Assembly: GCF_038561935.1 (NCBI RefSeq)
Contig: NZ_CP102770.1
Location: 1,922,001-1,986,000 of the forward strand
Length of the DNA: 64,000 nucleotides
Reading direction: 5' to 3'
DNA from: Myxococcus stipitatus
GTDB lineage: Bacteria; Myxococcota; Myxococcia; Myxococcales; Myxococcaceae
Part shown: positions 26,406 through 34,638 of the stretch, in pieces
How the letters are laid out: every line of letters starts with the position of its first letter
Position numbering within the stretch: position 1 is the stretch's first letter
Position numbers and translations under genes: made by a program
Notes under the pieces: generated by a model
Told to the model about the DNA's origin: nothing
The model's database searches: none
The model's input: the letters and a program-made list of their open reading frames with translations, nothing else

Positions 26406-27947
26406 ATGGCCGAAGCATTCTTGTACCGTCCTACTGTGCGGGCTGTCCTCATCGCGTGGGTCGGCGTCTCCGACCTGAAGGGACCTGAGAAGGCAGGTAC
26501 GGGCGACCTTGGGCCCATCGCCCAGGCGCTCGCCGCACGCTCGTTCGACCAGGTGGTCCTGCTCGAGTTCTTCGACAAGGCCGACCATCAGAAGCTCCTC
26601 CCCGGCTACATCGCCTGGCTGCGCGAGCGCACCCCGGCAGAGATCGTCGAACGACGCGAGACGCTGCGCGGGCCGACCGACTTCGGCGGCATCTACGAGG
26701 CGGCGCGCCGAGCCTGCCAAGAGGTGCTGACGCAGCACAAGGACGCGACGCTCACGTTCCACCTCAGTCCCGGCTCGCCACCAATGGCGGCCGTGTGGAT
26801 GCTGCTCGGCAAGACGATCTTTCCGGCCCAGCTCATCGAGTCGTCGCGCGAGCAGGGTGTGAAGACGGCCGAGGTGCCGTTCGACATCGCGGCTGAGTTC
26901 CTACCCGATCTCCTGCGCGAGCCGGACGAGCGCCTCCGCGCGCAGAGCACGGCGGACTCGCCGCCCGCCCCGGAGTTCAAGACCATCATCCACCGGAGCC
27001 GCGTGATGGCGCGGCTCATCCAACGCGCGCGCCGCGTGGCGCTGCGCAACGTCCCGGTGCTGATCGAGGGCGAGTCCGGCACCGGCAAGGAGCTGCTCGC
27101 GAAGGCGATCCACCAGGCGAGCCCGCGCAAGGGCAAGCCCTTCGTCCCTGTGAACTGCGGAGCTATCCCCGCGAGCCTGGTCGAGTCCGAGCTCTTCGGC
27201 GTCGAGAAGGGGGCGGCGACCGGCGTAGACGCCCGCGAGGGGTACTTCGAGGCGGCGGACGGGGGGACGCTGTTCCTCGACGAGCTGGGCGAGCTGCCGT
27301 TGCCGGTTCAGGTGAAGCTCCTCCGAGTCCTGCAGGAGAACGAGGTTACGCGCGTCGGCGCCAGGAAACCGAAGCGGATCGACGTTCGGATCGTGACCGC
27401 AACGAACCGCTCCGTCGTCGACGAGGTCGCTGCTGGCCGCTTCCGTGAGGATCTCTTCTATCGGCTCGCGGTCGCCGTCCTGAAGTTGCCGCCCCTCCGA
27501 GAGCGCTCGGGGGACGTTGGCCTGCTCGTCGACGAGCTCCTGAAACAGGTAAACCACGAGGCCATCGGCGAGCCTGGATACCGGGACAAGAAACTTTCCG
27601 CAGGCGCAAGAAGTCTTCTGCTCACGCATCCGTGGCCGGGCAACGTTCGCGAGCTGCTGCTGACGCTGAAGCGCGCCGCCATCTGGAGCGAGGGCGAGAC
27701 CATCACCACGGAAGACGTGCGCGAAGCTCTCCTGGCGGTCCCTTCGACCCAGCGCACCGACGTCCTCGATCGCCCCCTGGGCGAGGGGCTCAACCTCCCG
27801 GATTTGCTGGCGGAAGTCGCGCGCCACTACCTCGAGCGCGCGCTGGACGAAGCCGGCGGGAACAAGACGAAGGCAGCGGGCCTGGTTGGCCTCCCGAGCT
27901 ACCAGACCCTCACGAACTGGCTTCAACGCTACGAGGTGAACCGATGA
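26406..27947 (+). CDS. CARF-like sensor/sigma-54 activator (RtcR-type regulator)
   Basis: A 513-residue enhancer-binding protein. The N-terminal ~180 residues resemble the RtcR/CARF Rossmann sensor that binds linear or cyclic oligonucleotides: FDQVVLLEFF, then TFHLSPGSPPMAAVWMLLGK, the position of the ligand-binding TGGT-like motif. The central AAA+ domain has Walker A GESGTGKE, Walker B GTLFLDELGEL and the arginine-finger region. The sigma-54-contacting GAFTGA loop reads GAATGV (residues 269-274), a marked deviation. The C-terminal Fis-type helix-turn-helix is GGNKTKAAGLVGLPSYQTL. The ATG at 26406 is chosen; a GTG at 26436 is possible. It is followed by a -24/-12 promoter and the eight-gene operon it probably activates. 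Confidence 0.85.
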   Translation: MAEAFLYRPTVRAVLIAWVGVSDLKGPEKAGTGDLGPIAQALAARSFDQVVLLEFFDKADHQKLLPGYIAWLRERTPAEIVERRETLRGPTDFGGIYEAARRACQEVLTQHKDATLTFHLSPGSPPMAAVWMLLGKTIFPAQLIESSREQGVKTAEVPFDIAAEFLPDLLREPDERLRAQSTADSPPAPEFKTIIHRSRVMARLIQRARRVALRNVPVLIEGESGTGKELLAKAIHQASPRKGKPFVPVNCGAIPASLVESELFGVEKGAATGVDAREGYFEAADGGTLFLDELGELPLPVQVKLLRVLQENEVTRVGARKPKRIDVRIVTATNRSVVDEVAAGRFREDLFYRLAVAVLKLPPLRERSGDVGLLVDELLKQVNHEAIGEPGYRDKKLSAGARSLLLTHPWPGNVRELLLTLKRAAIWSEGETITTEDVREALLAVPSTQRTDVLDRPLGEGLNLPDLLAEVARHYLERALDEAGGNKTKAAGLVGLPSYQTLTNWLQRYEVNR

Positions 27948-27978
27948 GCGCGCGCTTGGTGATGGCGGCTCATCCGCT

Positions 27979-27994
27979 TGGCACGTCCTTCGCT
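27979..27994 (+). promoter_or_regulatory. Sigma-54 (-24/-12) promoter
   Basis: TGGCACGTCCTTCGCT matches the consensus TGGCACG-N4-TTGCW with one mismatch, and keeps the invariant GG (27980-27981) and GC (27992-27993) separated by exactly ten bases. It lies 32 bp after the stop of the sigma-54 activator gene and 53 bp before the first gene of the operon, placing the transcription start near 28005. Enhancer sites would be expected further upstream, inside the regulator gene; I cannot identify them. Confidence 0.75.
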
Positions 27995-28046
27995 TTACGG
28001 CCCTCGGTCGCCGCAACACGCGGCGAGAACCGAAAGGAGCCGTTCG

Positions 28047-28373
28047 ATGTCGCCTGCCCTCGCTGCACTGCCCTCGACGCTCGGCAGCTTCTCTCTCACC
28101 AAGCACGCCTACGAACGCATGACGACGCGCTCGATCTCTCGCACCGCGATCGAGGCTGCGCTGGAGTTCGGGCGCTGCGTCGAGATCCGCGGCGCGCAGA
28201 TCTTCGCGATCGGCCGCAAGGAGGTCGAGAAGTACCGGCGCGAGGGCGTCGACCTGCGCGAGTTCGAGGGCACGCAGGTTGTCGTCACGGCAAGCGGCGC
28301 GGTGATGACGGTGTACCGGAACAGCGACTTCAGGAGCCTGCGCACGCGCCGTCGTCGCAGCTTCCGGCGGTGA
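28047..28373 (+). CDS. DUF4258 domain protein
   Basis: A 108-residue protein from the ATG at 28047, which has AAAGGAGC 7-8 bases upstream. The DUF4258 fold is recognisable from LTKHAYERMTTRSISRTAIE and EKYRREGVDLREFEG to VVVTASGAVMTVYRN. This family has the look of small RelE/BECR-type toxins or RNA-binding proteins, but no activity is established. It is the first gene of the sigma-54 operon, 8 bp before the vWA gene, so it would be made only when the system is switched on. The C-terminus is very basic (SLRTRRRRSFRR). Confidence 0.7.
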   Translation: MSPALAALPSTLGSFSLTKHAYERMTTRSISRTAIEAALEFGRCVEIRGAQIFAIGRKEVEKYRREGVDLREFEGTQVVVTASGAVMTVYRNSDFRSLRTRRRRSFRR

Positions 28374-28381
28374 GGTGAGCG

Positions 28382-29179
28382 ATGGGATGGGCCAAGTACC
28401 TCGAGGACATCGTCAGCCGCCGCAACGGGACCTCCCGGGTTCAAGCCGAGATCAAGCAGGTGGCAGAGCGCCGAGCGCTGTCGAAGGCCGCACCGAAGAA
28501 GACTGGAGACAAAGCCATGAGCAAACTGAAGGAGTTCACTGCGTCGAGCGCGAGGCCGCTGCCGGTGGTGCTGCTCGCCGATGTCAGCGGCAGCATGAGC
28601 ACGAACGGGAAGATCGACGCGCTCAACGATGCCGTGCAGGAGATGCTGGAGAGCTTCGGCGGTGAGGACGACAGCCGCGCGGAGATCCACGTCTCCGTCG
28701 TCACGTTCGGCAAGGACGGCGCGAAGGCACACCAGCCGCTCGCCCCTGCCGCGAAGGTCCAGTGGACCCGTATGACGGCAGCCGGTGGGACGCCGATGGG
28801 CGCCGCCTTCGACGCGGCGACCGGCATGATCGAGGACCGGGCGCAGATCCCGAGCCGCGCGTACCGTCCGACGATCATCCTCGTCTCGGATGGCCAGCCC
28901 ACCGACGAGTGGCAGGTCCCGCTGAAGCGGCTCCTTGGCGCGGAGCGCGCGTCAAAGGCGGCCCGCTTCGCGATGGGCATCGGCGACGACGCCGACGAGG
29001 CGATGCTCTCCGCGTTCCTCGCGACGCCCGAGGCACGTGTCTACCGGGCTCACGAGGCGAGACAGATCAAGCAGTTCTTCCGCTGGGTGACGATGAGCGT
29101 CACGCAGCGCTCGCGGAGCGCGAACCCTGACAGCGTCATCGCCGCGGAGCCGACCGACCTCGATGACTTCAACTTCTGA
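28382..29179 (+). CDS. vWA-domain protein, TerY-like
   Basis: A 265-residue protein. The von Willebrand A domain carries a full MIDAS: DxSxS in LLADVSGSMS (Asp67, Ser69, Ser71), the Thr in AAGGTPMGAAF, and the Asp in LVSDGQPTDEW. The ATG at 28382 has GAGGTGAG in front; an internal ATG at codon 46 gives the usual TerY length, so the first 45 residues may be a variable extension. With the downstream PP2C phosphatase (17-bp overlap) and kinase it forms the TerY-P triad described by Anantharaman, Iyer and Aravind and found in phage-defence islands. Likely a metal-dependent protein-interaction hub. Confidence 0.9.
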   Translation: MGWAKYLEDIVSRRNGTSRVQAEIKQVAERRALSKAAPKKTGDKAMSKLKEFTASSARPLPVVLLADVSGSMSTNGKIDALNDAVQEMLESFGGEDDSRAEIHVSVVTFGKDGAKAHQPLAPAAKVQWTRMTAAGGTPMGAAFDAATGMIEDRAQIPSRAYRPTIILVSDGQPTDEWQVPLKRLLGAERASKAARFAMGIGDDADEAMLSAFLATPEARVYRAHEARQIKQFFRWVTMSVTQRSRSANPDSVIAAEPTDLDDFNF

Positions 29180-29918
29180 GCGCGCCGAGGCCCTCGTGTC
29201 GAACCGCCTACCCGACGACTACTTCGGCGCCAGCGTGGTCGGACCGCGCCATCGCGCAGAGGGCAAGCCCAACGAGGACAGTTGGCTCGGAGCGCGCGGA
29301 GCGTTCGGTACGCTGGTCGTCGTCAGTGATGGTATGGGCTCTCGACGCGAGGCCCGCCGTGGCGCTCAGATGGCCTGCCGGGCGGTGCTCGATGCAGTGC
29401 GCTCGTGGCACAAGGCAGGCGGACGTGACCTGGATGAGCTCCTCGTCCGCATCGAGCCGGTCTGGTGTTCGCTCATCGCTCCGTCGACCGCTCGCGACTG
29501 TGCGGCGACGTGCTTGTTCGCCCTCGCGCACGCTTACGGGCAGGTTCACGTGGCGGCGATCGGCGATGGACTCGCGCTCCTGCGAACGAGACATGGGCTG
29601 GAGTGGATCGTCGGCCCGCGCTCGGGCGGCTTCGCCAACGAGACCGCCGCGCTCGGCCACTCGGCGTCGTGGACGAGCCGTAGCTTCCCGCGCGCGGGTG
29701 GGGAGGTCGTCGTGCTCGCGACTGACGGTGTCGCTGACGACCTGCTGCCAGAGCGCATCGACGGCTTCGTGCAGTGGCTCATGGACGACTTCGCCGGCAT
29801 GGCGCCGAGCCAGCGTTGGCGAGCGCTCCAGCGGGAGTTGAAGGACTGGCCCACGCCTCATCACACCGATGACAAGACCCTCGTCGTCCTCATGCAGCGA
29901 GAGGCGGTGCTCGCATGA
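29163..29918 (+). CDS. PP2C-type protein phosphatase
   Basis: A 251-residue Ser/Thr phosphatase of the PP2C fold. Metal-binding motifs are visible: PNEDSW (Glu38, Asp39), VVVSDGMGSRREA (Asp56-Gly57), VVLATDGVADDL and the C-terminal HTDDKTLVVL. The start overlaps the vWA gene by 17 bases and the stop overlaps the kinase start as ATGA, so the three are translationally coupled. It probably reverses phosphorylation by the adjacent kinase. Confidence 0.92.
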   Translation: MTSTSERAEALVSNRLPDDYFGASVVGPRHRAEGKPNEDSWLGARGAFGTLVVVSDGMGSRREARRGAQMACRAVLDAVRSWHKAGGRDLDELLVRIEPVWCSLIAPSTARDCAATCLFALAHAYGQVHVAAIGDGLALLRTRHGLEWIVGPRSGGFANETAALGHSASWTSRSFPRAGGEVVVLATDGVADDLLPERIDGFVQWLMDDFAGMAPSQRWRALQRELKDWPTPHHTDDKTLVVLMQREAVLA

Positions 29919-31315
29919 CGTCTGCTCCGCGCCAGGTCACGGACATCAACGGTGTGCGCTACTCGCTGCTCCGGCAGTTGGGGCGCGGAGGCCAGGGGGC
30001 CGTCTACGAGGTCGACGGCGGAAGGCTCGCCGCGAAGATCATCTTCGACTCGTCGGCAACTCGGCGTGAGCGCCTGCGCAACCAGCTCACGCAGGTGAAG
30101 CGGCTCTCGCTCGCCGATCTCGAGATCGCCCGGCCCATCGAGATGCTTCGCGAGCCGGTGCTCGGCTACGTAATGGAGCTGCTCACCGGGATGCAGCCGC
30201 TGAAGGCGCTTGGGGCCGTGCCCAAGGACGAGAGCTCCCCCGCCGCGTGGTACATCGCGGGCGGTGGTCTGCGGCGGCGACTCCAGCTCCTCGCTCGCAG
30301 TGCCGACGCACTCGCGGGTCTGCACGGCAAGGGGCTCGTCTACTCCGACCCGTCGCCCCACAACATCTTCGTCTCGGAGAGCCCCGCGGCGACGGAGGTC
30401 CGCTTCATCGACGCGGACAACATCCACTACGCGTCGGTCGCGGGCGTGCCCGCCGTCTACACGCCCGGCTACGGCGCGCCCGAGCTCGTGCGGTGCAGGA
30501 GCGGCGTCAACTCGCTCACAGACGCTCACGCCTTCAGTGTGCTCGCGTTCCAGACGCTGTCCCTCGCCCACCCGCTCATCGGCGACGCAGTCAACGACGG
30601 CCCCCCCGAGCGAGAGGAGGAGGCCCTCGACGGGCGCCTGCCGTGGATCGACCACCCGACCGACGAGACCAATCGCGCGTCCTACGGCATTCCCAGGCCC
30701 AACGTGCTGTCGCGAAAGCTCCTCGATCTCGCCGCGCGCGCTTTCGGCGCCGGCCTCCGTGACGCGGCGAAGCGGCCGGGCGTCTCTGAGTGGGCCGAGT
30801 GCCTGCACGGTGCCGCCGACGCCACGCTGTCGTGCGCGTCGTGCAAAGGGACCTACTACTTTACGGAGAAGCTCTGCCCGTGGTGTGACGAGCCTCGGCC
30901 TGCTTTTGCCACCGCCGCCTTCAACCTGTGGGACCCCTCTGTCGGGGCGGGCGGCGAGCTTCTGCAGAAGCCCGTAGGTGACCGCCGCCGCGCGGTGGTC
31001 GCTGCGGTCCTCGGACTGACAGACGGCGAGACCGTGTCGGTTACGCAACGCCTCGCGCATGGGCGCGACGGAGCCGCTGGTGCTCGGCCTGTCATTGAAC
31101 TGCAGCTCTCAGGCACGCGGCTCTCGCTGCGAAGCGTCGACGGCGGTCGCTACCGGCTCTCGTCCCCCAGCGGCGGCCGAGGTGCCGAGGTGACCGATCG
31201 CGTGAAGGAGATCCGGCTCGAACCCGGCGTCGCCTCGTGGCGCCTCCACCTCGGCTCACCCGACACCCTGCACCGCGTCGTGAACTTCGAACTTCGGCCG
31301 GGAGGTGCCCGATGA
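29915..31315 (+). CDS. Ser/Thr protein kinase with zinc ribbon (TerY-P kinase)
   Basis: A 466-residue kinase of the TerY-P type. The nucleotide loop is GRGGQGAV (from Gly23), the ATP Lys is Lys41 (LAAKII), the catalytic loop is YSDPSPHNIF (Asp145) in place of HRD, and DFG is replaced by DADN (166-169); these substitutions are usual for this clade. GYGAPE follows. A zinc ribbon has CxxC pairs at 307/310 and 321/324 (CASC, CPWC). The C-terminal ~110 residues are beta-rich and could be FHA-like. It overlaps PP2C by 4 bases and the helicase start by 4 bases. Presumably cytosolic, phosphorylating partners in the operon. Confidence 0.9.
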   Translation: MTSAPRQVTDINGVRYSLLRQLGRGGQGAVYEVDGGRLAAKIIFDSSATRRERLRNQLTQVKRLSLADLEIARPIEMLREPVLGYVMELLTGMQPLKALGAVPKDESSPAAWYIAGGGLRRRLQLLARSADALAGLHGKGLVYSDPSPHNIFVSESPAATEVRFIDADNIHYASVAGVPAVYTPGYGAPELVRCRSGVNSLTDAHAFSVLAFQTLSLAHPLIGDAVNDGPPEREEEALDGRLPWIDHPTDETNRASYGIPRPNVLSRKLLDLAARAFGAGLRDAAKRPGVSEWAECLHGAADATLSCASCKGTYYFTEKLCPWCDEPRPAFATAAFNLWDPSVGAGGELLQKPVGDRRRAVVAAVLGLTDGETVSVTQRLAHGRDGAAGARPVIELQLSGTRLSLRSVDGGRYRLSSPSGGRGAEVTDRVKEIRLEPGVASWRLHLGSPDTLHRVVNFELRPGGAR

Positions 31316-34300
31316 ACATCCACGACCTGGCCTCGGGAGAGGTCTCGACCTTCGAGGTCGTGCCGAGCGCGGCAGCCGACTTTGACCTCGTCATCGAAGC
31401 TCGAGCGGAAGCGGCCCTGCAGTTCTCCGATGTCACCGGCGACTCGCTGTTGCGGATCGGCGCGAGCGCGTGGAACGTCGTCGGCGCTGACAAGCGGGCA
31501 ATCGAAGCGCTCCGGCGACTCCGCGACCGCAACCTCCCCCGCGTGGCCTGGGTCGCCTCCGTCCGCCCCAAGGGGAAGAGGAGCGAAGCGGTGCTCGTGC
31601 AGGTGCACGAGTTCCCCGCTCGCTACGACTGGCCCGACCCGGTCGACATCGGCGTCGACGACAAGCTCGTCGAGCAGGTGAGGCAGAAGCTCGGCCGCAG
31701 CGTCACGGCTGCCGAGGCCACCCAGTGGCTGAACGATCGGTTCCTCCTCCTCGCCGACGATGGCACGGCGAGGGTGTTCCTCTCGGGAAGCCCGACGCCG
31801 GAGACCGATCAGAGTGGCGCCTTCCGACTTCACGGCCGAGGGTACGCCGTCGACGTCGCGAAGGGACGCGACGACAAGCTGCTCGCCACTCGACTCGTGG
31901 AGGCGAAGCGCGGCAGCTCTCCGGACGAGCGCCGCCCCGTGGTCCTCGTGCTCGGACGCATTCGGTTCTGCGATGCGACCATCGCCGGCGCGTTTCGTGG
32001 CGCCGCGCGGACTCAGCTCGATCAGCTCGTCGAGCAGGCCGGCAGCTATCTCAACGTTTGGAAGGAGTACAACAAGCTCGAACGCGAAAGCGTGCTGCGT
32101 CGCGCGCGAACCCTCGGCTGGCTTCGGTACAGCAAGCGGCTGCTGCAGGGAGACGGGCGGTGGCGCTTCTTCGTCGAGGATTCGAAGCAGCTCGAGACCG
32201 CCCTCCAGGTGCTGCGCAACGCGGAGGACGTCGATCTCGAGGCCGCGCAGAACCCGCCGCCCGAGCTGCAGCAGGCGACTGACAACGCCACGACGACGAC
32301 CGACGACGGCCCTGCGCGCTCCAAGCGGTCGCGAATCTTCGTCGGCTCCTTCTCGGGCGCCGAGCCCCAGCGGCGCACGATCGACCTGCAGCCTCCGATC
32401 GACAGCGACGACCGTGAGCCGCCCGAGAGCGGCGTGTTGTTCCTGAGCGTGAGTGGCGATCGCAAGCGCCTCGAACGCCGTGAACATGCGCAGTCGCTGA
32501 TCGCGTCTGCCGAATGCCCCATGCCCCAGCTTGGCCTTCTGCTTGAGGGAAGCGCCGTCCCCGAACGCCGCAGGAAGACGGAGGACGCACTCTCCGTCGC
32601 TGCACGCGCAGTGTTCGGTGGCGAGCCCACAGCGCGACAGGTGGAGGCGTTGCGCGTGGCGCTCAACACGCCCGACATCGCTTTGATCCAGGGACCGCCA
32701 GGCACCGGCAAAACGAAGACGATCGCGGCCCTTGAGGCTCGCCTCGCCGAGCTCTCGGAAGACGACCTCGCTGGCCAGACCTTGCTCACGAGCTACCAAC
32801 ACGACGCCGTCGAAAACGCGGCATCACGGACCCTCGTGTTCGGCCTCCCAGCGATCAAGGTGGGCCGCAAGCGAGGGACCACCGATCAGAGCGACGGCTT
32901 CGATCGTTGGCGTCGAGAGAGGGCTGACGCCGTGCGCGCGGACCTGTCGACCCTCCCCGAGCGACCCGTGACCGAGGTGCTCCGCAAGGTCAGAACGCTC
33001 GCCGCCGCCTACGTCGCCTCGCCGCTCACGGCTGACGAGTCGCTCCGCGTGGTTCACGAGGTCCAGGACCTCTGCGGAAGCTACGTCCCGCCCACCCTGA
33101 ACGACCGGCTCGACGTGCTTCGTCAGGAGCTGTCGCGCTCCCCGCAGATCGATGATGCCGAGGACGACGACCGCGCCCTTGCCCTCAAGGCAGTTCGCGG
33201 GCTGCGCACCGATCCCATCGCCTTCGGCGATGATGGTCCTCGGAACGCCGGCCGCGCGCGCCTGCGCCTTCAGCGCCTGGGCCTGTACGACGAAGCCAAA
33301 CACCGGGTCTTGAGCGAAGCGGCCGACTGGACCAGCGAGGATGCGCCATCGTTCCTCTCCGAGCTGAAGGCGCTGCAGGATGGTCTGATCGATCTTCTCT
33401 CGGCCGAGAAGCCGGTCGGCGCTCCGATGGTTCACAGCGACCTCGAGAGCCTTCTGCCGGAGATCGTCGACGCGCTCTACACCAAGGCGCGCGAGTCAGC
33501 GGGCGGCGAGGACGCGATCCTCTACGAGTACCTCAACGACCTGGAGAACGACATCGACGCGGTCCGCGACGCAGTGCGGAACTACACCGTCGTGCTCGCA
33601 GCGACCTGTCAGCAGTCGGTCGGCTTCCAGATGAGCCAGGCGAAGGGCGAAGACACCGTCTTCGCGAACGTAATCGTCGACGAGGCCGCGCGCGCCAACC
33701 CCCTCGACCTCTTCATCCCGATGTCGCGCGCGGAGCGGCGCATCATCCTGGTCGGCGACCACCGCCAGCTCCCACACATCCTCGAGCCCGACATCGAGAG
33801 CCAGCTCGATCAATCGGTCTCGGACGCGACGACCGCCGCGCTGCGTCGCAGCCTCTTCGAGCGCCTGTTCCAGGCGATGAAGGAGCGCGAGGCGAAGGAC
33901 GGCATCAAGCGCACGGTCACGCTCGACAAGCAGTACCGGATGCACCCCGTGCTCGGGTCGTTCGTCAGTGACACGTTCTACGCGCCCTATGGCGAGGGCT
34001 TCGAGTCGCCCCGCCGCCCGGAGGAGTTCGTTCACAACCTGCCGGGCTACGCCGGGCGCGTTGCCGCGTGGGTGGACATGCCTCTCTCTCGCGGCCGCGA
34101 GCACGGTGGCCAAAGCAAACGGCGCACTGTCGAAGCCGAGTGGATCGCGAAGGAGGTCGAGCGCCTAGCAACCGCCCGGCGAGATCTCAGCTTCGGCGTC
34201 ATCTCGTTCTACTCCGCACAGGCCGACGAGGTGCTGCTCGCGATGGAGAAGCGTGGGATGTCCGAGCGGCTCGACGACGGCTCCTTCCGCGTCAAGGACG

Positions 34301-34638
34301 CTTGGCGCGAGACGCGCAGCGAGGACGGGCGGCTCATCGAGCGGCTGCGCGTCGGTACCGTCGACGCCTTCCAGGGCAAGGAGTTCGACGTCGTGTTCTT
34401 GTCGATGACGAGAGCGAACGACCTGCCCGTGTCGGATGAGCGCTCCCTCCGACGAAAGTTCGGCCACCTCATGCTCGAGAACCGTCTGTGCGTCGCGATG
34501 AGCCGGCAGCAACGGCTTCTCGTCGTGGTCGGAGACTCGGCGATGCTGAGGGGCGAAGCGGCGGCGAAGGCGCTGCGTGGCCTCGTCGCTTTCCGTGAAC
34601 TTTGTGGAGGGAAACATGGCCTTGCTCTTCAAGCGTGA
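31312..34638 (+). CDS. SF1 helicase (UPF1-like)
   Basis: A 1108-residue superfamily 1 helicase. Residues 1-~430 are an uncharacterised N-terminal region. Motifs in order: Walker A GPPGTGKTKTI near residue 461, motif II VIVDEAARANP near 789, motif III GDHRQLPH, motif IV QYRMHP near 873, motif V GTVDAFQGKEFDVVFLS near 1014 and motif VI VAMSRQQRLLVVVGD near 1062. A ~300-residue insertion, partly helical, separates motifs I and II. The ATG at 31312 overlaps the kinase stop (ATGA). UPF1-like helicases unwind RNA or DNA; in this context probably the nucleic-acid-translocating effector. It overlaps the next gene by 23 bp. Confidence 0.93.
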   Translation: MNIHDLASGEVSTFEVVPSAAADFDLVIEARAEAALQFSDVTGDSLLRIGASAWNVVGADKRAIEALRRLRDRNLPRVAWVASVRPKGKRSEAVLVQVHEFPARYDWPDPVDIGVDDKLVEQVRQKLGRSVTAAEATQWLNDRFLLLADDGTARVFLSGSPTPETDQSGAFRLHGRGYAVDVAKGRDDKLLATRLVEAKRGSSPDERRPVVLVLGRIRFCDATIAGAFRGAARTQLDQLVEQAGSYLNVWKEYNKLERESVLRRARTLGWLRYSKRLLQGDGRWRFFVEDSKQLETALQVLRNAEDVDLEAAQNPPPELQQATDNATTTTDDGPARSKRSRIFVGSFSGAEPQRRTIDLQPPIDSDDREPPESGVLFLSVSGDRKRLERREHAQSLIASAECPMPQLGLLLEGSAVPERRRKTEDALSVAARAVFGGEPTARQVEALRVALNTPDIALIQGPPGTGKTKTIAALEARLAELSEDDLAGQTLLTSYQHDAVENAASRTLVFGLPAIKVGRKRGTTDQSDGFDRWRRERADAVRADLSTLPERPVTEVLRKVRTLAAAYVASPLTADESLRVVHEVQDLCGSYVPPTLNDRLDVLRQELSRSPQIDDAEDDDRALALKAVRGLRTDPIAFGDDGPRNAGRARLRLQRLGLYDEAKHRVLSEAADWTSEDAPSFLSELKALQDGLIDLLSAEKPVGAPMVHSDLESLLPEIVDALYTKARESAGGEDAILYEYLNDLENDIDAVRDAVRNYTVVLAATCQQSVGFQMSQAKGEDTVFANVIVDEAARANPLDLFIPMSRAERRIILVGDHRQLPHILEPDIESQLDQSVSDATTAALRRSLFERLFQAMKEREAKDGIKRTVTLDKQYRMHPVLGSFVSDTFYAPYGEGFESPRRPEEFVHNLPGYAGRVAAWVDMPLSRGREHGGQSKRRTVEAEWIAKEVERLATARRDLSFGVISFYSAQADEVLLAMEKRGMSERLDDGSFRVKDAWRETRSEDGRLIERLRVGTVDAFQGKEFDVVFLSMTRANDLPVSDERSLRRKFGHLMLENRLCVAMSRQQRLLVVVGDSAMLRGEAAAKALRGLVAFRELCGGKHGLALQA

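Noticed and set aside
27944..27973. Inverted repeat ATGAGC/GCTCAT just upstream of the sigma-54 promoter, considered as an enhancer site
   Set aside because: Only 6 bp arms, overlaps the regulator stop, and lies about 6 bp from the -24 element; enhancer sites are normally much further upstream.
31150..32802. A 550-codon minus-strand open frame opposite the helicase gene
   Set aside because: Antisense shadow produced by high-GC codon bias; the plus strand has complete SF1 helicase motifs and overlapping operon structure.
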